A stretch of DNA of 64,000 nucleotides from Neorhizobium galegae bv. officinalis (GTDB lineage Bacteria > Pseudomonadota > Alphaproteobacteria > Rhizobiales > Rhizobiaceae), in contig CCRI01000001.1 of NCBI GenBank assembly GCA_000985875.1, forward strand, positions 620,001-684,000, in the 5' to 3' direction. Made by a program: the position numbers and the translations under genes. How positions within the stretch are numbered: the stretch's first letter is position 1; each line of letters starts with the position of its first letter. This document shows, piece by piece, positions 53,659-63,729 of the stretch. Under the pieces are notes generated by a model. That model had not been told where the DNA came from. It did no database searches and saw nothing but the letters and a program-made list of their open reading frames with translations.

Positions 53659-53687
53659 TAGATCCTCGGGACAAGCCCGAGGATGAC
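53659..53687. repeat. Right inverted repeat of the GIY-YIG element
   Basis: 29 bp; a perfect hairpin with arms ATCCTCGGG and CCCGAGGAT around ACAAG. Matches the left repeat in reverse complement at 28 of 29 positions. It lies 12 bp beyond the sufB stop codon. Palindromes of this type are abundant between genes in rhizobial genomes, from general knowledge. Confidence 0.85.
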
Positions 53688-53699
53688 GCCTCCCAAGCG

Positions 53700-55169
53700 T
53701 TATCCGACGCTCCCCTCCAGCGAGATGCCGATCAGCTTCTGGGCCTCGACGGCAAATTCCATCGGCAACTGCTGGATGACGTCCTTGACGAAGCCGTTGA
53801 CGATCAGCGCGATGGCTTCCTCTTCGGGAATACCGCGCTGCATGACGTAGAACTTCTGGTCCTCGGAAATCTTCGAGGTCGTCGCTTCGTGCTCGATCTG
53901 CGCCGATGCGTTCTTCACGTCGATATAGGGCACGGTATGGGCGCCGCACTGGTCGCCGATCAGGAGCGAGTCGCAATTGGTGAAGTTGCGCGCATTCGAA
54001 GCCCTGCGGTTGATCGAGACCTGTCCGCGATAGGTATTGTTCGAATTTCCGGCGGAAATGCCCTTGGAGATGATGCGGCTCGACGTGTTCTTGCCGAGAT
54101 GGATCATCTTGGTGCCGCTGTCGATCTGCTGATAACCGTTGGAAACTGCGATCGAATAGAACTCGCCGCGCGAGTCGTCGCCGCGAAGGATGCAGCTCGG
54201 ATATTTCCAGGTGATCGCAGACCCGGTCTCGACCTGGGTCCAGGAGATCTTCGAGCGGGCACCACGGCAATCGCCACGCTTGGTAACGAAGTTGTAGATG
54301 CCGCCTTTCCCTTGCGCATCGCCTGGGTACCAGTTCTGCACCGTCGAATACTTGATCTCGGCGTCATCGAGGGCAACGAGTTCGACCACGGCGGCATGAA
54401 GCTGGTTCTCGTCGCGCTGCGGCGCCGTGCAGCCTTCGAGGTAGGAGACGTAGGCGCCTTCCTCGGCAATGATCAGCGTGCGCTCGAACTGGCCGGTATT
54501 CTTTTCATTGATGCGGAAATAGGTGGAGAGCTCCATCGGGCACCGCACGCCCTTCGGCACGAAGACGAAGGAACCGTCGGTGAACACGGCGGCGTTCAGC
54601 GTCGCGTAGAAATTGTCCGAGGTCGGAACGACCGAGCCCAGATATTTCTTGATCAACTCAGGATGTTCGCGGATCGCTTCGGAGATCGACATGAAGATCA
54701 CGCCGGCCTTCTGCAACTCCTTCTTGAAAGTCGTCACGACCGAGACGGAGTCGAAGACGGCGTCGACAGCGACCCGGGGCGTCTCGACGCCGGCCAGAAT
54801 TTCCTGTTCGCGCAGCGGAATCCCGAGCTTCTCGTAGACCCTCAACAGCTCAGGATCGACCTCTTCGAGCGACTTCGGGCCGGCAGTGCTTTTCGGAGCG
54901 GCGTAGTAGTAGAGGTCGTTGAAGTCGATCTTCGGATATTCGACGCGTGCCCAGGTGGGCTCTTCCATGGTCAGCCAGCGACGATAGGCGTCGAGGCGCC
55001 ATTCCAGCATCCATTCCGGTTCCTGCTTCTTGGCAGAGATGAAACGGATGATATCTTCCGAAAGACCTTTTGGCGCCTTGTCCACTTCGATGACGGTTTC
55101 GAAACCGTATTTGTACTGGTCCACATCGATCTGGCGAACCTGATCGATCGTTTCCTGCACGGCAGCCAT
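53700..55169 (-). CDS. sufB: Fe-S cluster assembly protein SufB
   Basis: 489 residues from the ATG at 55169 with GGAG 6 bp upstream. The family blocks [26 protein letters not shown] and [18 protein letters not shown] are intact, including the Cys that accepts sulfur and the conserved Cys/His near the C-terminus. It is the cluster-building subunit of SufBC2D. Second gene of the suf operon after the desulfurase. Confidence 0.97.
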   Translation of the reverse strand: MAAVQETIDQVRQIDVDQYKYGFETVIEVDKAPKGLSEDIIRFISAKKQEPEWMLEWRLDAYRRWLTMEEPTWARVEYPKIDFNDLYYYAAPKSTAGPKSLEEVDPELLRVYEKLGIPLREQEILAGVETPRVAVDAVFDSVSVVTTFKKELQKAGVIFMSISEAIREHPELIKKYLGSVVPTSDNFYATLNAAVFTDGSFVFVPKGVRCPMELSTYFRINEKNTGQFERTLIIAEEGAYVSYLEGCTAPQRDENQLHAAVVELVALDDAEIKYSTVQNWYPGDAQGKGGIYNFVTKRGDCRGARSKISWTQVETGSAITWKYPSCILRGDDSRGEFYSIAVSNGYQQIDSGTKMIHLGKNTSSRIISKGISAGNSNNTYRGQVSINRRASNARNFTNCDSLLIGDQCGAHTVPYIDVKNASAQIEHEATTSKISEDQKFYVMQRGIPEEEAIALIVNGFVKDVIQQLPMEFAVEAQKLIGISLEGSVG

Positions 55170-55316
55170 GTCATACTCCAATTCTTGCCGGTTCAAATTC
55201 CGGCAATTCTTGTCATCAATCCGGGGGGACAATCGCCTCCCTTATGTAGGCGCCAGAAGGCGGTTTTCACACCTTTTGGCAAGCGGAAATTTGCGCATGC
55301 GCAATTTTGGAAGCGG

Positions 55317-56483
55317 TCATGCCGCCTCCCCGGCCGGCTTTCGCCGGCCGGCAATCTTGGCGAAGGCCGCAAGCGCCCGCGCAATATCGTCTTGCGTCGT
55401 GTCGACGCCGAGCGAAATCCTGAGGGCCCCGAGCTTTGGATCGTGCCCCATGGCCGTCAAAACATGGCTCTCGCCAACCTTTCCCGCCGAACAGGCGGAA
55501 CCGGCGGACAGGGCGATACCTTCGAGATCGAAGGCGATCTGGCCGGTTTCCGATTTCAGCCCCGGCAAAGTGAAAAAGCAGGTATTCGCCACGCGCAGAA
55601 CTCCATCGCCGTGGATGATCGCATCCGGCGCAGCCTGGCGCATTCCCGCTTCCAGCCGGTTGCGCAGCTCTTCGATCGCGGCATTGCGTTCATCAAGGTT
55701 TTCGCGCACCGCCTGCGCCGCCGCGCCGAACCCGACGACGGCATGGAAATTCTCGGTGCCGGAGCGATGGCCCTTTTCCTGCCCGCCGCCGCGGATCAGC
55801 GGTTTCGGCATCAGCACTTCGCCGCGCGACACGAGTGCGCCGACGCCCTTCGGACCGCCGATCTTGTGCGACGACAGGATCAGGAAGTCCGCATCCAGCG
55901 CATTGATGTCCACCGGAATGCGGCCGACCGCCTGAACAACGTCCACCACCATCAGGCCGCCATGGGCATGGGCGATGGCGGCCGCTTCTGCGACGGGTTG
56001 GACGATGCCGGTCTCGTTGTTGACCAGCATCACGGCGACCATCGGCATGCCGGTGCTGCGATCATGCGCAGCCAGCAGCGTTTCCAGTTCTGAAAGATCA
56101 ACGATACCGGCCGGTGTCACCGGCACTTCGGCCACCTGGGACGGGTCAAAACGGCCGCCTTCGCGGATCGCCGGATGCTCGATCGCCGAAACATAGACAC
56201 GGCTCATCGCCAAAGGCGCCCGGCCCATGCGGAAATCCGGGGTCAGGACGTGGTTGGCGGCTTCCGTCGCGCCGCTGACGAAGGTCACATGCGCAGGATC
56301 CGCGCCGACCAGCGCCGCCACCTGCCGGCGCGCCCTGTCGATTGCCGCATGTGCCGCCCTGCCCTCGCCGTGGACCGACGAGGCATTTCCCGGCAATTGC
56401 AGCGCATCCAGCATGGCGGCGCGGGCCGGCGCGCTCAAGGGCGCGGTCGCGTTCCAGTCCAGATAAGTGCGGTTCAGCGCCAT
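55317..56483 (-). CDS. sufS2: Second cysteine desulfurase (NifS/IscS-like; SufS2)
   Basis: 388 residues. Group I desulfurase: ATEAANHVL, PLP lysine in SSHKIGGPKG, and active Cys in SAGSACSAGKV (about residue 325). It is the first gene of the suf cluster, 147 bp before sufB. The order S2-B-C-D-S1-X-A matches the Agrobacterium tumefaciens sufS2BCDS1XA operon, where S2 is needed for the iron regulator RirA. A candidate AT-rich inverted repeat lies upstream at 56629-56648. Confidence 0.93.
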   Translation of the reverse strand: MALNRTYLDWNATAPLSAPARAAMLDALQLPGNASSVHGEGRAAHAAIDRARRQVAALVGADPAHVTFVSGATEAANHVLTPDFRMGRAPLAMSRVYVSAIEHPAIREGGRFDPSQVAEVPVTPAGIVDLSELETLLAAHDRSTGMPMVAVMLVNNETGIVQPVAEAAAIAHAHGGLMVVDVVQAVGRIPVDINALDADFLILSSHKIGGPKGVGALVSRGEVLMPKPLIRGGGQEKGHRSGTENFHAVVGFGAAAQAVRENLDERNAAIEELRNRLEAGMRQAAPDAIIHGDGVLRVANTCFFTLPGLKSETGQIAFDLEGIALSAGSACSAGKVGESHVLTAMGHDPKLGALRISLGVDTTQDDIARALAAFAKIAGRRKPAGEAA

Positions 56484-56628
56484 TGCCTGATAGGCTTTCG
56501 TTTCTAGATAGCAGTCGAGTTACATATAGCTGGTCGGAAACCGCATTTTCCTTGAAATTTCCGTCAGCCTTGCCTTAAGAGACATCGCATCGGGCGCGCA
56601 AATGAAAGCCGCCCAAAGTTTCGAATGG

Positions 56629-56648
56629 TTCTAAACTGAGTTTTAGAA
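56629..56648. promoter_or_regulatory. Inverted repeat between sufS2 and hydrolase gene
   Basis: TTCTAAA (56629-56635) and TTTAGAA (56642-56648) form a perfect 7-6-7 inverted repeat. The half-sites resemble those of the Irr iron-control element, but in reversed order, so assignment to Irr or RirA is tentative. It is 75 bp upstream of the hydrolase gene and 146 bp upstream of sufS2. The rest of 56484-56722 shows nothing further. Confidence 0.45.
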
Positions 56649-56722
56649 AAGCTGAGCGGCTTCGTCAAGTCAAACTCGACGTGATACTCGTCTAGAACCT
56701 GAACATATTGACCGGAGTACCG

Positions 56723-57400
56723 ATGCCCGAAGTCATTTTCAACGGCCCAGCCGGCCGCCTTGAAGGTCGTTACCAGCCATCCAAGGAAAAGAGCGCCCCG
56801 ATCGCCATCATCCTGCACCCGCATCCGCAGTTTGGCGGCACGATGAACAACCAGATCGTCTACCAGCTCTTTTACATGTTCCAGAAGCGCGGTTTTACCA
56901 CGCTCCGGTTCAACTTCCGCGGTATCGGGCGTAGTCAGGGTGAATTCGACCATGGCGCCGGAGAACTTTCGGATGCGGCCTCGGCGCTGGACTGGGTGCA
57001 GAGCCTGCATCCCGATTCGAAGAGCTGTTGGGTCGCCGGTTATTCCTTCGGCGCCTGGATCGGCATGCAGTTGCTGATGCGCCGTCCGGAGATCGAGGGC
57101 TTCATGTCGATCGCCCCGCAGCCGAACATCTACGACTTCTCGTTCCTCGCACCCTGCCCGTCGTCCGGCCTGATCATCAACGGCGACAGCGACAAGGTGG
57201 CACCCGAAAAGGACGTCAACGGGCTCGTGGAAAAGCTGAAGACGCAGAAGGGCATCCTGATCACGCACCGGATGGTCGAGGGCGCCAATCACTTCTTCAA
57301 CGGCCAGGTGGATACGCTGATGGGCGAATGCGAGGATTATCTCGACCGACGCCTCAACGGCGAGCTGGTGCCGGAACCGGCAGCCAAGCGCATTCGCTGA
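56723..57400 (+). CDS. Alpha/beta hydrolase (COG2945-like)
   Basis: 225 residues from the ATG at 56723 with GGAG 7 bp upstream. Intact triad: S108 in GYSFGAW, Asp in NGDSDKVAP, His in EGANHFF. The opening LHPHPQFGGTMNN, with an early HPHP motif, is typical of a short hydrolase group widespread in alphaproteobacteria whose substrates are unknown. Single gene, divergent from the suf operon, ended by a shared terminator. Confidence 0.87.
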   Translation: MPEVIFNGPAGRLEGRYQPSKEKSAPIAIILHPHPQFGGTMNNQIVYQLFYMFQKRGFTTLRFNFRGIGRSQGEFDHGAGELSDAASALDWVQSLHPDSKSCWVAGYSFGAWIGMQLLMRRPEIEGFMSIAPQPNIYDFSFLAPCPSSGLIINGDSDKVAPEKDVNGLVEKLKTQKGILITHRMVEGANHFFNGQVDTLMGECEDYLDRRLNGELVPEPAAKRIR

Positions 57401-57420
57401 TCGCTTTCAAAAACCGCTGG

Positions 57421-57446
57421 GAACGGCCGCTTCGGCGGCCGTTTTC
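57421..57446. terminator. Bidirectional terminator
   Basis: AACGGCCGC and GCGGCCGTT pair around a TTCG loop, followed by TTTTC; it lies between the convergent hydrolase and diguanylate cyclase genes. Confidence 0.8.
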
Positions 57447-58641
57447 ATTTGACGGCTTTGATCGATTTCGGCTCTGGAGAGCCGATATGCCGCGCCTGCC
57501 TGACGCGATTGCGGCCGGAGCGCTTGGCTTCGTAGAGAGCAGCATCGGCGTCCCGCATCGTCCCCGCAAGATCCCCGCCCGGCACAAGCTCCGCAACGCC
57601 GAAACTCGCGGTCACCGCGAAGGAGGGAGCAAGCCCAGCGACGGCCATCTCCATCGTCCCGGCCCTGAGCGCCTGCGCAGATATCGTCGCCATGTCGAGC
57701 GTCGTGCTCGGTAGGAAAATCGCGAATTCCTCGCCGCCGATACGGCCGACCACGGCATTCTTGGCAGCGCTTGCCCGCAACAGATCGCCGAAGGCCTGGA
57801 TCACCAAGTCGCCGACGTGGTGGCCGTAGGTATCGTTGATGCGTTTGAAATGATCGAGGTCGCAGATGATAACCGCATGCGCGACCCTTGGCGCCAGCGC
57901 CATCGCGGCCTTGACGCCATTCTCGAAGCCGCGGCGATTGGCGAGACCGGAAAGCGCATCCTTTTCCGAATTGCTGCGCTCGTCCGCCATGATCTCCAGG
58001 ACGAGAACCGACAGCAGCGTCAATCCGACCGCCACCATCAGCACGGCCGTCGAGCTTTGCGAGATCAGCGCGTAATTGGTGCCGATATAATCCTTGGCGG
58101 TCGTGCCGGCCCCGGCAATCACCGCAAGGCTTGCCTTGGCGAAGAAATGCAGGCCGGTCGCCAGCAGCAGGTAACCAAGCGCCCGGTCGATCGCCAGCCG
58201 GCGGTTCGATGAAAAGACGGCCGCCGCACTCGAAAGGAGCACCAGGGCAAACGGTGTCTGGTAGGAAAAGGCATGCGCAGCCGTTCCGCGCGGAAGGTCG
58301 TAGATCAGCAGGTCGAGACCGATGCCCGCCACCAGGAAACAGCACGCCCAGACGGGCGCGACCTTCCGGCCGTAGAGAGCGCCGACACCGACCCTGAGCA
58401 GGGTCATGCCGGCGAGCACCGATGCAAAGGCGCAGATTGCCCAGAACTTCGTGAGATAAGCGTAGGCGACCATCAGTTCGCAGACTGCCGAGAGCGAGGC
58501 GACGGTAAAAGCGGCGGCAAACCAGAGCGCGGCCGTCCGCGAGCGGCTGCGTGTGGAAACCACAACGAAAACCGCACCGAAGCATATGGCGATGATAAAA
58601 TTCACCGCGAGGAAAAAGGCAGCCCCGTTCATCAGCCCCAT
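57445..58641 (-). CDS. Membrane-bound diguanylate cyclase (GGDEF)
   Basis: 398 residues from the ATG at 58641 (58632 is also possible; neither has a strong ribosome-binding site). About seven hydrophobic segments (to about residue 215) form a membrane sensor, followed by a GGDEF domain with DALSGLANRRGF, CDLDHFKRINDTYGH and the active-site form RIGGEEF. No RxxD inhibitory site is visible upstream of GGEEF, so product feedback is probably absent. It makes cyclic-di-GMP from GTP. The signal is unknown. Confidence 0.9.
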   Translation of the reverse strand: MGLMNGAAFFLAVNFIIAICFGAVFVVVSTRSRSRTAALWFAAAFTVASLSAVCELMVAYAYLTKFWAICAFASVLAGMTLLRVGVGALYGRKVAPVWACCFLVAGIGLDLLIYDLPRGTAAHAFSYQTPFALVLLSSAAAVFSSNRRLAIDRALGYLLLATGLHFFAKASLAVIAGAGTTAKDYIGTNYALISQSSTAVLMVAVGLTLLSVLVLEIMADERSNSEKDALSGLANRRGFENGVKAAMALAPRVAHAVIICDLDHFKRINDTYGHHVGDLVIQAFGDLLRASAAKNAVVGRIGGEEFAIFLPSTTLDMATISAQALRAGTMEMAVAGLAPSFAVTASFGVAELVPGGDLAGTMRDADAALYEAKRSGRNRVRQARHIGSPEPKSIKAVK

Positions 58642-58897
58642 CAAGCAGGAGACCTGCAAACCACCCGGTTACCGTGTCCGGGCCGGATGTTAAAAGCGCA
58701 CGAAACAAGAAACCGTTAATGCATAAACTGCCTTTTCGCACTCATTATTGCGTCGCGGGAACTGCATGGTCCCTTGCTGGCCGCCGTCCATTCGGGGCGC
58801 TGATCACACCCAACATCACTTTTGAAGTGATTACCGGCAAAAACAGTGCTAGAGGCGCGGCCACATATCCCAAAACCCACCCTGCCAGAGTTAGATC

Positions 58898-60151
58898 ATG
58901 TCCAGGTTCAAGTCCGATTTCCTCCGCACGCTCGACGAGCGCGGTTTCATCCACCAGGTCTCCGACGAGACCGGTCTCGACGAACTGTTTTCGAAGGAAA
59001 TCGTCACCGGCTATATCGGCTTTGACCCAACGGCGCCGAGCCTGCACGCCGGCAGCCTGATCCAGATCATGATGCTGCACTGGATGCAGAAGACCGGCCA
59101 CCGGCCGATCTCGCTGATGGGCGGCGGTACCGGCATGGTCGGCGACCCATCGTTCAAGGACGAAGCCCGCCAGCTGATGACCATCGACACGATCGAAGGC
59201 AACATCGCTTCGATCAAGCGCGTGTTCTCGAACTATCTCGCTTATGGCGAAGGTCCGAGGCAAGCGCAGATGATCAACAATGCCGACTGGCTGCGCGGCC
59301 TCAACTACCTCGAATTCCTGCGCGACGTCGGCCGGCATTTCTCGGTCAACCGGATGCTGTCGTTCGAAAGCGTCAAGACGCGCCTCGATCGCGAGCAGTC
59401 GCTGTCCTTCCTGGAATTCAACTACATGATCCTCCAGGCCTATGACTTCGTGGAACTGGCCAAGCGGACCGGCTGCCGGCTGCAGATGGGCGGCTCGGAC
59501 CAGTGGGGCAATATCGTCAACGGCATCGACCTCGGTCACCGCATGGGGACGCAGCAGCTTTTCGCGCTGACTTCGCCGCTCCTGACCACGTCCTCCGGCG
59601 CCAAGATGGGCAAGTCGGCGACGGGCGCCATCTGGCTCAACCCAGACATGCTGTCGGCCTATGATTTCTGGCAGTACTGGCGCAATACCGAGGATGCCGA
59701 CGTGCCGCGCTTCCTGAAGCTCTATACCACCCTGCCGATGGACGAGATCGCAAGGCTTTCGGCGCTCGGCGGTTCGGAGATCAACGAGGTCAAGAAGATC
59801 CTCGCAACCGAAGTCACGGCCATGCTGCACGGTCGCCCCGCGGCGGAACAAGCGGCAGAAACCGCCCGCAAGACGTTCGAGGAAGGCGGTCTTTCCGATA
59901 ACCTGCCGTCTGTCGAGGTTCCCACCGCCGATCTCGAAGCCGGGATCGGCCTCCTGTCGCTGATCGTGCGCGCCGGCCTTGCCGGTTCGAACGGTGAAGC
60001 GCGCCGTCACGTCCAGGGCGGCGCCGTGCGCATCAACGACCAGGCCGTCAGCGACGAACGCCTGACCATCGGCACCGGCGAAATCACCGGCGACGGCGTG
60101 ATCAAGCTCTCGCTCGGCAAGAAGAAGCACATCCTGGTGCGTCCGGCCTGA
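58898..60151 (+). CDS. tyrS: Tyrosyl-tRNA synthetase
   Basis: 417 residues. Class I synthetase with HIGH-like motif in [11 protein letters not shown] (about 43-53), KMSKS-like AKMGKS (about 230-235), GGSDQWGNI for tyrosine and tRNA contacts, and a C-terminal S4 RNA-binding domain. It charges tRNA-Tyr. Single gene with its own terminator. No T-box or other leader was recognised in the 256 bp upstream. Confidence 0.97.
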   Translation: MSRFKSDFLRTLDERGFIHQVSDETGLDELFSKEIVTGYIGFDPTAPSLHAGSLIQIMMLHWMQKTGHRPISLMGGGTGMVGDPSFKDEARQLMTIDTIEGNIASIKRVFSNYLAYGEGPRQAQMINNADWLRGLNYLEFLRDVGRHFSVNRMLSFESVKTRLDREQSLSFLEFNYMILQAYDFVELAKRTGCRLQMGGSDQWGNIVNGIDLGHRMGTQQLFALTSPLLTTSSGAKMGKSATGAIWLNPDMLSAYDFWQYWRNTEDADVPRFLKLYTTLPMDEIARLSALGGSEINEVKKILATEVTAMLHGRPAAEQAAETARKTFEEGGLSDNLPSVEVPTADLEAGIGLLSLIVRAGLAGSNGEARRHVQGGAVRINDQAVSDERLTIGTGEITGDGVIKLSLGKKKHILVRPA

Positions 60152-60179
60152 TCCGCTTCCCTCAACGATGAATTGAAAT

Positions 60180-60202
60180 GGGCCGCTTTCGCGGCCCTTT
60201 TT
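60180..60202 (+). terminator. Terminator after tyrS
   Basis: GGGCCGC (60180-60186) pairs with GCGGCCC (60191-60197) around TTTC, followed by five T residues. It touches the stop codon of the convergent AsmA-like gene. Confidence 0.85.
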
Positions 60203-63200
60203 ACTGGAATTCAAAGATCTGCCGGAAAATCCCGGGCGCGATCAGCGACAGCGGGTTGACGGTCAGCCTCGGTTTTTCGAACGGACCTTCGAGCTTGAAG
60301 GTGATGCCGAGCAGGCCGCGATCGCGGCCATTGCCGAGAATGGCGCCGATCAGCGGCAGCTCGCCGAAAAGACGGTTCAGGCCGTAAGCGGGCATGAACG
60401 TCCCGGTCATGTCCATATTGCCCTTGGCATCGCGCACCATGCCCTGGAAGGTCGCACCGATCTGCTCGCCGCGCACCACGCCGTTTTCTATGGCGAACGC
60501 GCCATTCCGATAAAGCAGGCTTGCAAAACCGCGCTGGAATTTTGCCGAATTGACGTCGATGTTTTTTTTCGTGGCCGTACTCAGGGTGCGGCCCTCCTGG
60601 TCAGGCGTCGCGACGAGAGACTGGAGTTTGGCCTCGTTGACCAGCGCGAAATTGCGCAGGTCGATGGCACCGGTCCAGGCATCGCCCTGCGCCTTCAGCC
60701 GCAGGTTCAGGAGCCCGCCGCGCATGTTGTCGTAGAGGTTCATGAAGCGGATGATAGCGCCCGCGTCGCCGCTGGTGATCGAGATCGTTTCGCCTGCATT
60801 CATCTCGCTGACGACCGCCTGCCCGCTTTCGGTCGAGCCGGAAAAATCGGCCGTCGAGATATTGCCGCCGCGGCTTGAAAACAGGAACGACACGTTCGAA
60901 AGGGTCTGGTCGTTGAAGCCGATCATGCGGTCGAGCTTGCCGCGCACGGTGGCGTTGCTCGTATCGTCGCCACCCCGCTTGGCGCCGCTGCCGCTCTTTC
61001 CGCCTCCGCGTATCTTGGTGACGACAGGCCGCATATCGACGACCGAGCCGCTGATCGAGACGTCGAAATTACCCTTGGCGCGCTTGACGCTTACCGCATA
61101 ATTGTCGGAAGGCGAGAGCTGCATATGCGAGAAGTCCGCGGACGTCAGGCTCCCGCCATTGAGCACAAAGCTGCCGCGCGCGCCAAAACCGTCGCCGGAG
61201 AGCTCGAAATTGCGAATGTCGGCACGCTCACCCGTATCGGACAGCTCGAATTGCGCCTTGGCCGGAATGCCGCCGCCTTTGGTCCAGCCCAACCACGGAA
61301 CGGAAAGAGTGGCCCGGCTGAGATCGAGAAGGACCGCCTGACGGGTTTCGTCGATCCGCGTCAACTGAGCCGTCACTGTCCCATCAATGACATCGGAGAG
61401 ACCGGGAGCGAGTTTTTCTCGCTGATCGTTGTTGAGAACGGTCTTGATGATCCGCTCGCGCTTTGTCGGAGAGCCCGGCCCCACCGGTTCGACCAGCGTG
61501 ATATCGGCCGGCACATCATCGATCTTCCCTTTGGCGTTGAGCCGTGCGGTCAGGTTGTCGATGTCGAGCGTGCCATCCAGATCGCCGATCTTGCGACCGG
61601 AAAACTGCGGGCCGAGATTGATGTCTTCGAGAGCGGCATGGGCGCTCCAGGTGGGCTTCGGCGGGTTGTGCGCGAGGATTAATCCCATATGGGCCTTGAG
61701 ATCGACGCGCGCATGGCCGGTAAAATCCTCCGGCTTGAACTCGGTCCCCTTCAACGCATTGATCGGCCGGAAATTCGCAAGCTCGGTCAGCGCGTCGGCG
61801 GGTCCCACGATCTTGAGCGAAAGGTCCGCCATCAAAGGCTTGGCGTAGGTGGACGGAATCGAGAACCGGCCGCCTTCGACGGCGACGAATCGGCCGGACG
61901 GGAAGAAGGAGGAAGCGCGCGCGACATCCACCTGCATCACCTCGCCCTTCAGATCGAAACGGCCGTCGATATCGCGCAGCGGGGGCACGTCGCCGGGAAG
62001 ATTGATCCGGGCATCGGCGAGATCGAAGCCGATCTGCAACTCGTTCTTGTCGAGTTCCATCGGAATGCCTGGCCCCTTCATCCGGCCGGCCGGAATGAAG
62101 ACGGCGATCGAACCGTTGGTAATGGTGCCGCCGAACATATTGTCCATCACCCAGTCGCGCGGTTTCCGCGCCATCCAGAACGGCCAGAGCTGCTTGACCC
62201 CGGTCACTTCCATATGCGGCAGTTGCGCCCCGAAACTGATCTCGGGAGACTGGTTGCCGAACCGTACCTTCAGGGAGCCGGCCATGCGGCCGAGGGGGCT
62301 GGAAACCCCCATTTCATCGAACTGAAGCTCGCGATCCGCCGACAGGTAACGCCCGTTCGCCTTGAGATCGAATCGCGCCGGCTGTTCGCTTGTCGTGGCA
62401 CCGACGGCCGTCGCCCCGCTGATCAGAACGTCGAGACCGAAACCCGGACGCTTGTCGTCCGGATTGAGCCTGTCGAGATCGATTATCGCGCCTGTGAACG
62501 GGAGGATGGTCGGGCCGAAACGGGCCTCGGATTTCAGCAGTTCGATCGAATTCTTCGAAAAGTCGTAGGCCACATTGATATTGGCGCCGCTCAAGGTCTG
62601 CTGGATGCCGTCGAAATAGAAATGGCCGGGCGACTGGCGAAGGGTCGCAGTGATCACCGGCTTTACAGCCTCGCGGGAGCGAACCGCTGCAAGATCGAGA
62701 TCGAGAGATCCCTCGATCCCCTCGCGCGGCTGACCGTCCTCGGTTCGCTGCAGCATGAAAGACGTCACCTCGAGGCCGGTCAGCTTGGCCGAGAGTGACG
62801 ACGTGACCCCTTCGATGGTCTTCGACGCAGCAACGAGAACGGCTTTGCGGCCGTTGAGGCTGATCGCACCGTTGATCTCGACCTCTCCTTCGCCGCTGCG
62901 CGTCAGTTCGAGATCGTCGACGACCAGCACGATCGGCTTGCGTCCAGGCGCTGCCGGCAGCAGGATTTCGATGCCGGCGATGCTGACGGAGCCCGTCCCG
63001 GTTCGTTCGATGAGCGCGCGCGCTTCGTCGAGGCGCTGGAAAATCTCTTCGAGCAGCGCCGGCATGGCGTCGATGCGGACTTCCGAGATCGGCAACGGAT
63101 CGCCGGAGGGCAATTGCGCGGTGTCGAGACGGATATGTTCCGCCTCCATATGCTTGATCGACACCCGGCCGCCGAGAAGCGCCAGCGGATCGACCGCCAT

Positions 63201-63602
63201 GCGCATTGCGCCGGCGCGGCTCAGATGTTGGCCGGTCGCCTGTTCGACGATATCGACGTCACGCGCCTCCAGCGCAAGGCGCAATCTCGAATCGAAGCGA
63301 ATGGCTGTAGCGCCGACAGTGGCCACATAGCGTGGACCGATGGCGTTGTTGATCGCGCTCTGGGCGCGCGAGGACAGCGCGCTGTCCACCATGCCGCCCT
63401 CGATCGCGAAAACGGCGCTGCCGACCGCAAGAACCACCAGCAGAAGGAAAAGCAGCACCGTCTTGCCGATTCGCCTGCCTCGCCGGCTTGGCAGCGGGCA
63501 GTGCACGATGATCGGATCCTCGACCTGCGCGGAGGGTAATTCATGCAGCGGAACGAGTTCTTTCCGGCTGAAACTGACCCTTTCTCCGCGAATTTCCGAC
63601 AT
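60201..63602 (-). CDS. Large AsmA-like envelope protein (YhdP/DUF3971 type)
   Basis: 1133 residues. A cytoplasmic N-terminal tail of about 45 residues is followed by one transmembrane helix (about 46-70) and a very long beta-rich periplasmic part. Blocks such as GGRVSIKHMEAEHIRLDT near the start and an AsmA-like C-terminal domain (about 950-1110) place it in the AsmA/YhdP group of repeating beta-groove proteins, thought to move phospholipids between inner and outer membranes. Single gene, divergent from bcp. Family assignment is good; the transport role is by analogy. Confidence 0.82.
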   Translation of the reverse strand: MSEIRGERVSFSRKELVPLHELPSAQVEDPIIVHCPLPSRRGRRIGKTVLLFLLLVVLAVGSAVFAIEGGMVDSALSSRAQSAINNAIGPRYVATVGATAIRFDSRLRLALEARDVDIVEQATGQHLSRAGAMRMAVDPLALLGGRVSIKHMEAEHIRLDTAQLPSGDPLPISEVRIDAMPALLEEIFQRLDEARALIERTGTGSVSIAGIEILLPAAPGRKPIVLVVDDLELTRSGEGEVEINGAISLNGRKAVLVAASKTIEGVTSSLSAKLTGLEVTSFMLQRTEDGQPREGIEGSLDLDLAAVRSREAVKPVITATLRQSPGHFYFDGIQQTLSGANINVAYDFSKNSIELLKSEARFGPTILPFTGAIIDLDRLNPDDKRPGFGLDVLISGATAVGATTSEQPARFDLKANGRYLSADRELQFDEMGVSSPLGRMAGSLKVRFGNQSPEISFGAQLPHMEVTGVKQLWPFWMARKPRDWVMDNMFGGTITNGSIAVFIPAGRMKGPGIPMELDKNELQIGFDLADARINLPGDVPPLRDIDGRFDLKGEVMQVDVARASSFFPSGRFVAVEGGRFSIPSTYAKPLMADLSLKIVGPADALTELANFRPINALKGTEFKPEDFTGHARVDLKAHMGLILAHNPPKPTWSAHAALEDINLGPQFSGRKIGDLDGTLDIDNLTARLNAKGKIDDVPADITLVEPVGPGSPTKRERIIKTVLNNDQREKLAPGLSDVIDGTVTAQLTRIDETRQAVLLDLSRATLSVPWLGWTKGGGIPAKAQFELSDTGERADIRNFELSGDGFGARGSFVLNGGSLTSADFSHMQLSPSDNYAVSVKRAKGNFDVSISGSVVDMRPVVTKIRGGGKSGSGAKRGGDDTSNATVRGKLDRMIGFNDQTLSNVSFLFSSRGGNISTADFSGSTESGQAVVSEMNAGETISITSGDAGAIIRFMNLYDNMRGGLLNLRLKAQGDAWTGAIDLRNFALVNEAKLQSLVATPDQEGRTLSTATKKNIDVNSAKFQRGFASLLYRNGAFAIENGVVRGEQIGATFQGMVRDAKGNMDMTGTFMPAYGLNRLFGELPLIGAILGNGRDRGLLGITFKLEGPFEKPRLTVNPLSLIAPGIFRQIFEFQ

Positions 63603-63729
63603 CAGGTTGAGAACTCATCTTTCTGCATTCGCATTGGTGCCGGGCGCAACGGCTCTGGACGTCGCCGGGGCGACTATATACCGATTGCGGCGAATATCAC
63701 TCAAGATACCGGCGAAAGAAAGGAAATCC

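Noticed and set aside
53640..53700. Target-site duplication flanking the GIY-YIG unit
   Set aside because: Bases outside the two repeats do not match each other, so no duplication can be claimed.
53601..56093. Open plus-strand frame of 830 codons opposite sufB and sufS2
   Set aside because: Antisense shadow of sufB and sufS2 with no ribosome-binding site or recognisable domain.
56629..56648. Calling the sufS2-upstream repeat a definite Irr box
   Set aside because: The half-sites are in the opposite order to the known element, so it is kept only as a candidate.
58642..58897. T-box or other leader controlling tyrS
   Set aside because: No T-box stems or anti-terminator pair could be drawn, and such leaders are not expected in this group.
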